64,000 nucleotides of DNA, taken from positions 18,673-82,672 of the forward strand of contig CALLMF010000032.1 of assembly GCA_938006335.1 (NCBI GenBank). Reading direction: 5' to 3'. The stretch comes from an uncultured Granulosicoccaceae bacterium. GTDB lineage: Bacteria; Pseudomonadota; Gammaproteobacteria; Granulosicoccales; Granulosicoccaceae. The position numbers were made by a program, and so were the translations under genes. The notes under the pieces were generated by a model. It saw only the letters and a program-made list of their open reading frames with translations, searched no databases and was not told the origin of the DNA. Shown here one piece after another: positions 47,527-57,113 of the stretch (its first letter is position 1; each line of letters starts with the position of its first letter).

Positions 47527-48009
47527 ATGAAATCGGCGCTTTCCCTGATGGTGCTTGCCCTGCTGTTGTGCTTCGGCACCACGGTTGGTGCCACCGAGCC
47601 TGACGCACAAGCAGCCCGGAACACCTCGTTCAACACGGTGGTGCTGCTGCAGGGAGATGCGTCTTTCGATTTCGACAAGGCAAGTTTGACCGAGAACGGG
47701 ACCGACAGGCTCGACGCGCTCGCCAACAGACTCAGGCCACTGGAGCAGCTGCTGTCCATCCATGTCATCGGCCATGCCGATTCGATCGGGCGGGCGGCCT
47801 ACAACCATGATCTGTCATTTCGGCGGGCACGATCGGTAGCGACTTACTTTTCAAGGCGCTTTCCGGGGACTCGCGTCAGCTTTGCTGCCAGTGGCGAGGC
47901 TCACCCGGTTGCAGACAATGCCACCGCTGCCGGAAGACGCGGTAATCGGCGTGTTGAGATCGAGATCGTCGCGGTTGGCGACCAGCGCGTATGGCAGGCG
48001 TCGCAGTGA
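47527..48009 (+). CDS. OmpA-family C-terminal domain protein
   Basis: Signal peptide then FDFDKASLTENGTDRLDALANRL...IHVIGHADSIGRAAYNHDLSFRRARSVATYF...GRRGNRRVEIEI. Confidence 0.88.
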   Translation: MKSALSLMVLALLLCFGTTVGATEPDAQAARNTSFNTVVLLQGDASFDFDKASLTENGTDRLDALANRLRPLEQLLSIHVIGHADSIGRAAYNHDLSFRRARSVATYFSRRFPGTRVSFAASGEAHPVADNATAAGRRGNRRVEIEIVAVGDQRVWQASQ

Positions 48010-50813
48010 CCACGCATCGTCGTGGTCGCAGCGGGGGCTGCAAATGGCTGTTATCGACACTGCTGGTTCTGCCCGCGCTGGCGTTGGCTGATGACGTCCG
48101 GGCGCAGGACCGGACCGACAGACTGAGCCAGGCAGATGCGCAATTGCTGCAGGGCATCCTGCTCCGCCATGGTCTGCGGCTCGCTGATCCTGCCTCCGCC
48201 TACGTCAACGCGGACACGCTCGCCAGGGCCGTACAGCAGGCACTGGCGACACAGGCTGGCAGCGATAAAATTATTGACGCCCATGCCTCCTCACAGGGTC
48301 GTATCGACCGGTCGTTGACGCGGTCACGCACCGGAGCGCTCCTCGCTGACACGCAATGGCGTGAGCGCTGGTTCGACGGCGACGCGGCAGGACGCTCCGG
48401 GTTACCCGCCTCTCCACCTGCGGGGACACCGGTGCCGGAAACCGCAAAGCAGCTATCACCAAGCCCACAGAAGCTGTTTTCCGTGACTCTGAAGGCGCCT
48501 CCCGGGTTCCAGGGTGCGGCGTATCCTCGCGACAGCCGCGTCTCGGTGTGGTGGCAGGGTCGGCACATCATCGATACCGACATTGTTGTCCAACCCACGA
48601 CGTTCATGTTTGCGGCACCTCGCGTCGTGATGGCAACGCTCGGAGATGCGGTGGATGACAAGAGAACCGTTCTCGACGCGCTATCAGGCCCACTTGACCA
48701 CAACGCCGGGAAGCTCTGCCTGGGATACAACGACGCCCCCGATTGCGGCAGCGTCACCACGGACTCGGTCGCAGCGATCTACGATGAAGAGGCCGACAGG
48801 ATTGATCTGTTCCTTGCGGGAACGTTACTGCAGTTGGTGCCACAACGCAGTTACATTCCACCAGCACAGGCGGGCAACAGCCTGGTGCTGCATCACTATG
48901 CAATCACCTCCGTATCCGATGTACAGGAAACCACCGTTGATGCAGCAGCGGGCCTTCTGTATGGCTACGGCCAGGGCAACATCCAGATCAACGGCGACTA
49001 CCGCTCGGGTAGGGAACAATACCGCTTGCTGGATGCCAAGCTGACGCACTACCTGCCTGACTACCAGTTCATTGCCGGCAGCTTTGATCACAGCCCTGGG
49101 GGTAGTTCGAATGACCTGCGTATGCTGGGAGTGAGCTTTCACCATTCGAACGCGCTGCGACAGGACCGTAACCGCGTATACGGCACACCGCTGGACGTGA
49201 CGCTGTCCAGACCATCCACGGTGCAGCTTGCCGTCGACGACCGCGTCTACAGCGGACAGTATCTCAACGAAGGAACACACTTTCTCGACACCTCGGCACT
49301 GCCTCTCGGTAGCTATGAAGTGGAGATTCGGATCCGCGATACCGGCGGCACCACGCGCACGGAATCCACCCGTTTCAGCAAATTCGACTCACTGCCCGAA
49401 CCTGGCCACGTGCAAGCGAGCGTATCCGCGGGAACACCTCTGGAATACCGGCAAAACGCGATCGTTCCCGAGTCCAGTGCAGAGGTACTGCTCGGCGCAT
49501 CAATCGCTACGCGCATTGGCGACAACAGCAGCCTGCTTACCGGTGTCTCGCAACTGGACGACAGATCCTATGTACATTCAGAGTGGTTGCACCTGCGAGA
49601 CAACCAGCAGTATCAGGTGGCCGCAACCGTCGACGACACGGGTGACTACGGGCTGGTCGCCGCGGGCAGCTTGCACGCGCCGCGCTTCAGTCTGAATGTC
49701 GCAGGCGAGATCGGAACCGCGGACGCCGGTACACCACGGTCTGAAGCCAGCGAATCACTCATTCCGAGTGATGTTGCGCGATTGTCTGTCGGGGGTGACG
49801 TAACGCTTGGGGACTATCGTGTGGGTGCGCGTCACCGCATCAGCGATTCAGACGTCGATGGCCGCTCCAGTCGTAGCACGGCCTACGTCAATCGTCGCTG
49901 GCTTCGTGGAGCTGGTCTGCGCGCATCCGCCGAAGCGCGATATCAGCGCGAAGACGATGTCGACTCAGTGTATCTCGGTGTTCGCATGACCAGCCGTACC
50001 GTTGACCGGGTTGTCGGCGCCGCCACCAGCGTAGAGATCGATGAGCGCGGCGAGCTGTCGCCGGGTGCCGAGTTGTCGGCTGCCTGGGTCACCACCCGGC
50101 ATCCGACCTTCGATGCCTCCGCCTCGAGCATCGCACGACTGCGCCGCGAGGACCTGACGACAGGCCTGGAGGGGCAGCTGGCAACTGATGCCATCACAGC
50201 CTCGGCAGCACTTGTGGTCACTGACAGCAACGAAGATCGTCGTCACGACGGATATGCAGCCATCGGTGGCAGCGTGGCCTTCGGTCCCGGCCTGGCTGCG
50301 ATGGCCAGTGATCGCTATACCCGCGCCGGCGTTCTTGTTCGCGTCGAGGCAGACAGCGCACAGCCCGATGATTCCTTTGATATCTACATCGACAACAGCC
50401 GACGCCAGACAACGCGTCACGGGCGCACGGTGTTCATTCCGCTCGATCCGTTCCGAACATATTCACTGCACGTTGAACCCCAACAAGGTGTCTCGCAGGG
50501 AATTTCCAACGAGGTCCATGAATTCACGCTCTACCCAGGCACGGTGCATGACATCACTCTCGACAACGCGGGCAAGTACTTGCTGATTGCCAAGGTGGTC
50601 GACTTGCAGGGCGTGGCTGTTGCCGGCGCGATTGCGGAAAATCTCGACGAAGCCGCCATCACCAATAGCGATGGCATCCTGCAGGCCGAAGTGCGTCCGG
50701 GGCAAGAGCTGTTATTGCAGCGGCGTGATCGCAGTGAGTGCCGGGTGGATGCACCCGAAGTCGACGACGAAGATTTCGTGGTGCTCGAAGCACCGATGAT
50801 CTGCCTTGAATAA
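47991..50813 (+). CDS. TcfC-type outer-membrane usher
   Basis: 940 aa, signal peptide, LLYGYGQGNIQINGDYRSGREQYRLLDAKLTHYLPDYQFIAGSFD; usher beta-barrel and C-terminal domains. Confidence 0.8.
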   Translation: MAGVAVTTHRRGRSGGCKWLLSTLLVLPALALADDVRAQDRTDRLSQADAQLLQGILLRHGLRLADPASAYVNADTLARAVQQALATQAGSDKIIDAHASSQGRIDRSLTRSRTGALLADTQWRERWFDGDAAGRSGLPASPPAGTPVPETAKQLSPSPQKLFSVTLKAPPGFQGAAYPRDSRVSVWWQGRHIIDTDIVVQPTTFMFAAPRVVMATLGDAVDDKRTVLDALSGPLDHNAGKLCLGYNDAPDCGSVTTDSVAAIYDEEADRIDLFLAGTLLQLVPQRSYIPPAQAGNSLVLHHYAITSVSDVQETTVDAAAGLLYGYGQGNIQINGDYRSGREQYRLLDAKLTHYLPDYQFIAGSFDHSPGGSSNDLRMLGVSFHHSNALRQDRNRVYGTPLDVTLSRPSTVQLAVDDRVYSGQYLNEGTHFLDTSALPLGSYEVEIRIRDTGGTTRTESTRFSKFDSLPEPGHVQASVSAGTPLEYRQNAIVPESSAEVLLGASIATRIGDNSSLLTGVSQLDDRSYVHSEWLHLRDNQQYQVAATVDDTGDYGLVAAGSLHAPRFSLNVAGEIGTADAGTPRSEASESLIPSDVARLSVGGDVTLGDYRVGARHRISDSDVDGRSSRSTAYVNRRWLRGAGLRASAEARYQREDDVDSVYLGVRMTSRTVDRVVGAATSVEIDERGELSPGAELSAAWVTTRHPTFDASASSIARLRREDLTTGLEGQLATDAITASAALVVTDSNEDRRHDGYAAIGGSVAFGPGLAAMASDRYTRAGVLVRVEADSAQPDDSFDIYIDNSRRQTTRHGRTVFIPLDPFRTYSLHVEPQQGVSQGISNEVHEFTLYPGTVHDITLDNAGKYLLIAKVVDLQGVAVAGAIAENLDEAAITNSDGILQAEVRPGQELLLQRRDRSECRVDAPEVDDEDFVVLEAPMICLE

Positions 50814-50867
50814 GCGCACGCGATACGCAACCGTCGCGCGCGCATCCGTCAGTAAGGTGCAGCAGTC

Positions 50868-51611
50868 TTACTTGAATTCAAGATCCTCGACCTTGTCGAC
50901 AGTGATGAACCTTGCGCGCACCGGCAAAGCCTTGCTCGTGTCCTTGTTCGGCAGGTCTATCCGCCAACGCTCACCCGCGTAGAGCCTGTTGGTTCCGAGT
51001 GACTCGCAAGCGTCATCACCAACTTCATCACCGGCCGGACACTGGCGCACGTCCTTGAGCAGGACATTGGTATTGCCTGCATTGAAGAACACGATGTCGC
51101 CACCTTCACGACTGACCTCGACGTTCGGGCTGCTACCTTCCGGACGGTGCAACAGGAGAATGTTGTATCCCAGAGACACCTTGATGGCGCCGCTCGACCC
51201 ATCACTGATCGGTCGATTGACCGCGATGTCTTCAATGTAGGGCTTGACCGTAAGCTTGTAGACCCGATCCGTCCGGGTCTCTGCTTCCTTGACGAAGACC
51301 CGCACAAGCTTGCGCTGCCCCGGTTGCAACAGCAAGGTCTGCGGATTGGCAATGACCGGAGCGCGACGCAGGTCTTCATATGTCCTTGTTTGCGGCGTTG
51401 CGGAGGCGGGGTCCAGTACCTCTGTGAGTGATGTCACAACATAGACCGGCTCATCCCCTCCGTTGCCCACCAACAAGGTTTGTGCGGGCGCGGATGGCGA
51501 GAACTCCAAGATCGCGCGGTCAACGAAGATGTCCGCCTGCGCGAAGGACGCTGTGGCCAGACAGAGCCCGAGAACGGCGGCGATGCGGTGACACACAGTG
51601 ATTGGACCCAT
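50868..51611 (-). CDS. Fimbrial periplasmic chaperone
   Basis: Signal then IFVDRAILEFSPSAPAQTLLVGNGGDEPVYVVTS...VIANPQTLLLQPGQRKLVRVFV. Confidence 0.8.
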   Translation of the reverse strand: MGPITVCHRIAAVLGLCLATASFAQADIFVDRAILEFSPSAPAQTLLVGNGGDEPVYVVTSLTEVLDPASATPQTRTYEDLRRAPVIANPQTLLLQPGQRKLVRVFVKEAETRTDRVYKLTVKPYIEDIAVNRPISDGSSGAIKVSLGYNILLLHRPEGSSPNVEVSREGGDIVFFNAGNTNVLLKDVRQCPAGDEVGDDACESLGTNRLYAGERWRIDLPNKDTSKALPVRARFITVDKVEDLEFK

Positions 51612-51823
51612 GGGACTCGTATCGACCAAAGGTGCTGTTGCCTGCCCCTCAATCCGGCAATTCTGGCACTGCATCAGAAAATGATGAAGATTTGCCCCTG
51701 TAACCCGTGTACAGGTCACAGAGGTGCCGGCCTCTGTCAATTCAGGGTGGACTTGGCATGTGCTGCGGACGTTACCAACAGTACAGGGCATGCCCCTACT
51801 GGTCAGAGAGAAGTAAAAAAACC

Positions 51824-52342
51824 ATGATTTCACGTGATACATACGCAAAAACACTGTTGTCACTGTCAATCGTCGCTGCTGCAAGCGGTCATGCATATGC
51901 AGCGACCCAGGGAACGGCGGGCGCCACATCGAACGGATCGTCAATCGTTACCATCAGCAAGCTGAATAACGTTCAGGTCAGCGCGATCGACGACATCGAC
52001 CTGGGTACACAGGCCTTTTTGGTTGCACCCGCCGTCGGTGTCGATGACATCTGTGTGTTCTCGTCGAACGTCGCGTACCAGATCACATTCGATCAGGCTG
52101 GCGGAAGCTTCGAGCTGGCAGGCGCCACCTCGAGTGACACCATCCCCTATACCGTCCAGTTCGGACTTGCGCCCGCGACCGCAGGCACTCCGATCACCGG
52201 TCAGGTAGGTAACCGTCTCGACCCGGAATGTCTCGGCGTACCGAATGCCGTGTACACCGTCACTGTGGCACCCGCAGACTTCAACGCGGCAGCACCAGAC
52301 TCCTACCGTGCTGTTCTTGAACTGCTTGTAGAAGCGGAATAA
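51824..52342 (+). CDS. Putative pilin / fimbrial major subunit
   Basis: Signal peptide plus beta-rich ISKLNNVQVSAIDDIDLG...VCVFSSN-like paired cysteines...YRAVLELLVEAE. Confidence 0.6.
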   Translation: MISRDTYAKTLLSLSIVAAASGHAYAATQGTAGATSNGSSIVTISKLNNVQVSAIDDIDLGTQAFLVAPAVGVDDICVFSSNVAYQITFDQAGGSFELAGATSSDTIPYTVQFGLAPATAGTPITGQVGNRLDPECLGVPNAVYTVTVAPADFNAAAPDSYRAVLELLVEAE

Positions 52343-52375
52343 GTCCCGCCAGTACCGGGCTCACCAGTACCGGGC

Positions 52376-53017
52376 TCAGTTGAAGCCCACGCCAACCCGG
52401 TAACGGACAGCGCCGCCAAAGACGAGATCGTCGGGCGGCGCTGCTCCCGTGGCCCTGGTTTGCATGCTGTACCCACCCTCGGCTTCTATGAAGGGCAGGA
52501 CATCAATACCCGTGGTGATCAGTTCGAGCTGGCGGGTTCCGGAACCTACCTGCGCGTCGTCCCCCGCAAGGAATGCCACCCGCTCTTCCCGTTCGGCACC
52601 GTTGATGTCAGCGCTGATCATGATGTCCACCGATTGCAGGAAATCGAAGTTGTCTGGTTGACCATCTTCACTGCTATCCTGCTGCTCATCATCCGATGAA
52701 TCGGAGATCGTCAGTTGCAGCGACGTCACTCGTATCGACGTCACAAGATCAAAGTCTTCCTGCTCATAGGCATCCGTCTGAGTCACGTCCATGGATGTCG
52801 GCGGAAACACAGCTGGCAACAGGCTTATCGCACCCTGACCTTGAACCCGCGTCTCTGGGATATCTTCATCGGTATTGAAGTGTGTCAGCGTGGTGCCATC
52901 GCAACCCAGCACGACCAGGGTCGCCAACACGATGGCAAGCGGCCCGCAGCACTGTCGCCATGCGCTACGGGTGCGCAGAACGGTGTAGCGTGGAGTCATG
53001 CTCAGGTCCAAGTCCAT
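52376..53017 (-). CDS. Hypothetical lipoprotein adjacent to chaperone-usher locus
   Basis: LATLVVLGCDGTTL lipobox-like; beta-rich remainder. Confidence 0.6.
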   Translation of the reverse strand: MDLDLSMTPRYTVLRTRSAWRQCCGPLAIVLATLVVLGCDGTTLTHFNTDEDIPETRVQGQGAISLLPAVFPPTSMDVTQTDAYEQEDFDLVTSIRVTSLQLTISDSSDDEQQDSSEDGQPDNFDFLQSVDIMISADINGAEREERVAFLAGDDAQVGSGTRQLELITTGIDVLPFIEAEGGYSMQTRATGAAPPDDLVFGGAVRYRVGVGFN

Positions 53018-53242
53018 CTACGAATGATGGGCAAGGCCATACAACAAACGTACCCACGCAGCCCAAGAGCGGCCTCGACGGCCTCTCGCCACCGAATTTC
53101 CACATGTAAAAATGTTGCCACATGCATCTGACGCAGCAGTGTTTACGTAGCGTCCGGCTTCGTCTGATATTGCGGTAGGCTTGCCCGCTCCCTGTACTTG
53201 CCTTGGTGAACATTAAGGGAGACACCATTTTTGGAGAATTAC

Positions 53243-54058
53243 ATGAATTTTCGTCAATCGCGCGTGTTGCTGAGTGCAGGATTTGCCTGCTTGCTGGCAA
53301 CACCAGCCGTGACCTTTTCGGGTCATCTCAACACAGTCTTGATCGCAAAGATGGATGGCCGGGAAGAAGTCGGCGACGATCCTACGCAACGCCTGGTAGG
53401 TGATCCAGACGGCAGTGGTATCGGCTATGTGTTTGGTATCGATAACGACCCCTTCACACTGTGCTACTCGCTGCTGGTCGAGAAGATTCAGCTGGTGCCG
53501 ATTTCCGAAGGCCTCGCGGCGCACATCCACGAAGGCCAACGTGACTCCAACGGCCCCGTTGTCGCCGCTCTGGCAGGCCCTGATAGCGGCAACGCTGCGG
53601 ATTGCCTGACAGAAGGAGAAGAAGGCAAGTTCCCCACGGGTGAAAGCGGTATCGTTCAGCGCATTCTCGACAACCCCGCTGACTTCTACATCAATGTGCA
53701 CACCCCAGAATTTCCGGCCGGTGCCATTCGCGGCAACCTGTCGAATACTATCGACGAGGATGATGGCCACTCGCACGATGCAGGCGGCAACGGCAGCCCG
53801 ACAACACCTGCGAACCTCAACGCGTCGGTGTACTCGCGTACTGCGGTCGAAGTGTTCTGGGATCGTTCCAGTGACGATGGTGTCGTACTGATGTATGAGG
53901 TCTATCGTGATGGTCAGTTGGTCGCTAGTGTTGCCGGCAACAGCTATTTTGAAGACACACTTGTGTCAGGCACCACCTACAGCTACTCGGTTGTCGCGGT
54001 TGATAACGACAACAACCGCTCAAACCAATCGTCTGCACTTTCTGTAACCACTCTCTGA
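53243..54058 (+). CDS. CHRD domain plus fibronectin type III domain secreted protein
   Basis: AAHIHEGQRDSNGPVVAAL...YINVHTPEFPAGAIRGNL (CHRD) and PTTPANLNASVYSRTAVEVFWDRSSDDG...YSYSVVAVDNDNNRS (FN3). Confidence 0.88.
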   Translation: MNFRQSRVLLSAGFACLLATPAVTFSGHLNTVLIAKMDGREEVGDDPTQRLVGDPDGSGIGYVFGIDNDPFTLCYSLLVEKIQLVPISEGLAAHIHEGQRDSNGPVVAALAGPDSGNAADCLTEGEEGKFPTGESGIVQRILDNPADFYINVHTPEFPAGAIRGNLSNTIDEDDGHSHDAGGNGSPTTPANLNASVYSRTAVEVFWDRSSDDGVVLMYEVYRDGQLVASVAGNSYFEDTLVSGTTYSYSVVAVDNDNNRSNQSSALSVTTL

Positions 54059-54071
54059 GTGTCTGGTATCC

Positions 54072-54098
54072 ACGCCCCCGCTAACGTAGCGGGGGCGT
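54072..54098 (+). terminator. GC-rich perfect hairpin after the CHRD gene
   Basis: ACGCCCCCGCT-AACGT-AGCGGGGGCGT (11-bp stem) but no T-tract; ends just before the ATG at 54101. Confidence 0.45.
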
Positions 54099-54100
54099 AG

Positions 54101-54469
54101 ATGACCTGGCGACGCACCGGCCTGGTCGTTGTTTTTTTGTGGTTCGCAATCGGCGGCGTGTTTCACTTCACCGCTACCGAACTCGAGATGCGTATCGTGC
54201 CACCGTGGTTTCCATGGCCCCGTTTTGCGACACTCACCAGCGGCGTATTCGAGTGGCTCGGCGCAGCCGGTCTGTTGTGGCGACCCACACGCCGTGCCGC
54301 GGGAGTCGGGCTGATGCTGTTGACCATTGCCGTGACCCCGGCCCATATCTACATGCTGCAGCGCCCTGATCTGTTTGCATCCATTCCCTGTTGGGCACTC
54401 TGGGCGCGACTACCGCTACAACTGGCACTGCTCGCGTTGATTGGATGGAGTTGTCGGGTCTGGCGATAG
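54101..54469 (+). CDS. DoxX-like small membrane protein
   Basis: MTWRRTGLVVVFLWFAIGGVFHFTATELEMRIVPPWFPWPRFATLTSGVFEWLGAAGLL. Confidence 0.75.
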   Translation: MTWRRTGLVVVFLWFAIGGVFHFTATELEMRIVPPWFPWPRFATLTSGVFEWLGAAGLLWRPTRRAAGVGLMLLTIAVTPAHIYMLQRPDLFASIPCWALWARLPLQLALLALIGWSCRVWR

Positions 54470-55970
54470 CCGGCGCCGCTCAAGACATGTTGCTGACAGA
54501 ACGTGGCAACCTTCCCCGCGCTCAGTGGTCCAAGCTCTAGTGCGATCAACGACAACACTCGCAATATGTCTGCTGTTCGTGCTTGTACCCGCAAGCATGG
54601 TGCGCCTTCCGGCAGACCTCCCGTTGCGCCTCGGGCTGTGGATCGACACAGTGGTCGATCGCGACGACACCCTGCGTACGCTCGCCCGTGAACGTGCGTT
54701 CGACCGACTACGCCGCGATGATATCGTCTCCCAGCGCACGCTCGAGCGCTGGCGCACGGAGGCTGCGGCTGCGCTGCGTGATCCGCACCCCATTACCGCG
54801 CCATACGGAGAAACCCTGCTCGCCCGCGACGGCTCGGTTGACACCGCGCCGCACGTATTCAGCCTGACACTCGCGGCCGAGCGCGTGCTACGCATCGCTA
54901 CCACAGCAGACGACGGAGCCCGCGGTGGACTACTCGTGGACGTGTTTGAAGGCGGCAATGTTGAAGGGCCGCGGCGTATTGGCGCCTACGGCCCGGCACC
55001 GTTCGACGAGCGGTTGTCGTTCGAACAAGCCTCCGTTGATCGAAAACTCACACTCCGTGTGCAAGCGCTGCCAGGTAGCACCGGCCGCTTCGCGTGGCGA
55101 ACGGAGGTGCGAGCCGTGCTCGACTTTCCGGTCGAGATCGATACAACAAATCCGGTACAAAGCTTTTTCGGTATGCCTCGCGACGGCGGTCGCCGGGAAC
55201 ACCACGGCATCGATATCTTCGCACCCCGGGGCACACCCGTGCTCGCGGCAGCCGACGGTCTTGTGATCCGCACAGGTGAATCCCCACGTGGTGGTCTGCA
55301 TGTGTGGCAGCGCGCCGTCGATACGGACGGCGTTCCGCTCGGCGCGTTGTACTATGCCCACATGGACAGCGTTACTGCGGAGGCCGGTACACACGTACGA
55401 CGAGGCGAGCCGCTCGGCACTGTCGGCAACACAGGTAACGCCCAAACCACGCCGCCACACCTGCATTTCGGGCTGTACCGTCGATTCGTCGGTCCAGTGG
55501 ACCCGTTACCGCTGACCGGTGAACGTCGAGTGCCCACCGTCACCGTCTCGCCGACTAACGTACTGCCCAATTGGCTTGCCGTTAGCAGCACGCGCGCGAA
55601 TCTACGCGGTGCACCGAGTACCGACGCGCCAGTCATCGCGTCGCTCGACGGCGGCTCACTTTTACGTGTCGAGGCCAGCGTAGACGACGGTCGCTGGGCG
55701 CGGGTGACGGTTGGCGACGGTGCGCGCGGGTTCATCGCGCGATCGCTACTCGCACCCGCGCGCGAGCACGAGGTGCAGGCAGCGATCAATACCGATGCAA
55801 TGCTGCGCAGCGCACCGTCCGCGGATGCGCCGTCACTTGGCAGGTTCGACGCCGATCTTCGTGATGGCGCTGTGTCTCTTGGCCGCTTTGGTGAAGCTGA
55901 GCGCGTACGCACCACAAACGGATTGACTGGCTGGCTGATAGGACCTGCGGTCGTACCCGCTCTCGAATAA
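54441..55970 (+). CDS. M23-family metallopeptidase with C-terminal SH3-like repeats (actual start probably a GTG near 54540)
   Basis: HHGIDIFAPRGTPVLAAADGLVI...YYAHMDS...GEPLGTVGNTGNAQTTPPHLHFGLY; ANLRGAPSTDAPVIASLDGGSLLRV SH3. Confidence 0.88.
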   Translation: MDGVVGSGDSRRRSRHVADRTWQPSPRSVVQALVRSTTTLAICLLFVLVPASMVRLPADLPLRLGLWIDTVVDRDDTLRTLARERAFDRLRRDDIVSQRTLERWRTEAAAALRDPHPITAPYGETLLARDGSVDTAPHVFSLTLAAERVLRIATTADDGARGGLLVDVFEGGNVEGPRRIGAYGPAPFDERLSFEQASVDRKLTLRVQALPGSTGRFAWRTEVRAVLDFPVEIDTTNPVQSFFGMPRDGGRREHHGIDIFAPRGTPVLAAADGLVIRTGESPRGGLHVWQRAVDTDGVPLGALYYAHMDSVTAEAGTHVRRGEPLGTVGNTGNAQTTPPHLHFGLYRRFVGPVDPLPLTGERRVPTVTVSPTNVLPNWLAVSSTRANLRGAPSTDAPVIASLDGGSLLRVEASVDDGRWARVTVGDGARGFIARSLLAPAREHEVQAAINTDAMLRSAPSADAPSLGRFDADLRDGAVSLGRFGEAERVRTTNGLTGWLIGPAVVPALE

Positions 55971-56011
55971 CATCACCCTATGCTGTCGACCAAAGGTCGA
56001 TTGCACTTGAT

Positions 56012-56064
56012 TTACAGGACTGTAAATTTTCGCCAAGGATCTGGAAAGGCAATAGCGCGATACG
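56012..56064 (+). promoter_or_regulatory. BON-family promoter module, copy 6 (relic locus)
   Basis: ATTTACAGGACTGTAAAT perfect palindrome, N7 from TGTAA, CCAAG, N20, CGATACG. Confidence 0.6.
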
Positions 56065-56143
56065 TGGTCATGCAAGGCACTCACCGACTGGGTAATCACA
56101 TCGCCTCTCAGCGTACACACTCTGTGGAGGACATCACACAATC

Positions 56144-56227
56144 GTGCGCAATGTCGCCCGCTTCACATTCTTCGACACGTATTACACCAATACGATTACT
56201 TCCACCCTCAACGCATATCGATAGCAA
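56144..56227 (+). pseudogene. Possible relic of a sixth BON-like gene or a 27-aa microprotein
   Basis: Same promoter-to-start spacing as intact copies; frame at 56151 contains HIDSNSQ, matching the HIESNS*/AIDSNNS* C-termini; alternative GTG frame gives MRNVARFTFFDTYYTNTITSTLNAYR*. Confidence 0.4.
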
Positions 56228-56282
56228 CTCGCAAGGCCTGTACCTCTCTACTTCCTCTGCTCTCTACCGTGTACCCCCCTCT

Positions 56283-56308
56283 GGCCGTGCCTTGTGCACG
56301 GCCTTTTT
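56283..56308 (+). terminator. Rho-independent terminator after relic copy 6
   Basis: GGCCGTGC-CTTGT-GCACGGCC-TTTTT. Confidence 0.85.
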
Positions 56309-56508
56309 AATGGCCATGAAAAAAGGAACGCCGGAACGTTACAGGCACACGGTCGACCACATGAACGGCTATCGTCAGCGATGTTCAGCAAGTGGCGACT
56401 GACGTACAGTGGCGCGGATGCTTCTCTGATGACACTTGCGAGGCAGCTGCAGGAAGAGAGATGAAAGCTACTGAAGCGTGGCGCGAGATGACCCGCGACT
56501 CGGGCAAT

Positions 56509-56561
56509 TTACACCGATGTAAATTTCTGCCAAAGAGCCGGAAAGGGGGCGACACGATACT
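56509..56561 (+). promoter_or_regulatory. BON-family promoter module, copy 5
   Basis: TTTACACCGATGTAAA palindrome, CCAAA-N20-CGATACT; 138 nt to ATG. Confidence 0.7.
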
Positions 56562-56646
56562 GTACTTATCGAAACAACAAATAACCGTTTCGAAACATAT
56601 TGCATTCGCCGCTGATCCATCTCACACACTCTCTGGAGCACTGTCC

Positions 56647-56913
56647 ATGATCACACGTCGCATTCTCGCCGTCGCTGCCCTGGCCGCCGCTTTCGCTATC
56701 GCAGCCCCCGTTTCCGCCATCACTACCGGCAACGTCTACCAGGACATCACGTCCGCAACGGCTGGCTCCGGCAGCATCCACGTTGACGTGGATGGCAGCA
56801 CTGTCACGCTATTCGGTTACTCCGAGAAAACCGATGCGCTGGCCGCAGAGCGCGCGGCTCGCGCCGCTCCTGGCATCGATACGGTGATCAACCATATCGA
56901 AAGCAACTCTTAA
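56647..56913 (+). CDS. Small secreted BON-domain-like protein, diverged copy 5
   Basis: MITRRILAVAALAAAFAIAAPVSAITTGNVYQDITSATAGSGSIHVDVDGSTVTLFGYSEKTDALAAERAARAAPGIDTVINHIESNS. Confidence 0.85.
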   Translation: MITRRILAVAALAAAFAIAAPVSAITTGNVYQDITSATAGSGSIHVDVDGSTVTLFGYSEKTDALAAERAARAAPGIDTVINHIESNS

Positions 56914-56952
56914 GGTCCGTAGTTCTCTCCTCTCTCTGACGTTAAGCCTTGT

Positions 56953-56982
56953 GGCCGCGCCTGATGCGCGGCCTTTTTTTTG
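56953..56982 (+). terminator. Rho-independent terminator after BON copy 5
   Basis: GGCCGCGC-CTGAT-GCGCGGCC-TTTTTTTT. Confidence 0.9.
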
Positions 56983-57113
56983 CGTGGAAATTATTGGTAG
57001 CCCCATCCGATTACGCAAGCAGAGAGTCAGCAACAAGCCGATCAGGGGGACTCCACGCACGGCCTTCTCGACACCTAAATGGGATGGTTTGACGGCAGGC
57101 ATTGACAGCACTC

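Noticed and set aside
54072-54098. Hairpin as a definite intrinsic terminator
   Set aside because: Strong stem but no T-tract, so listed at low confidence only.
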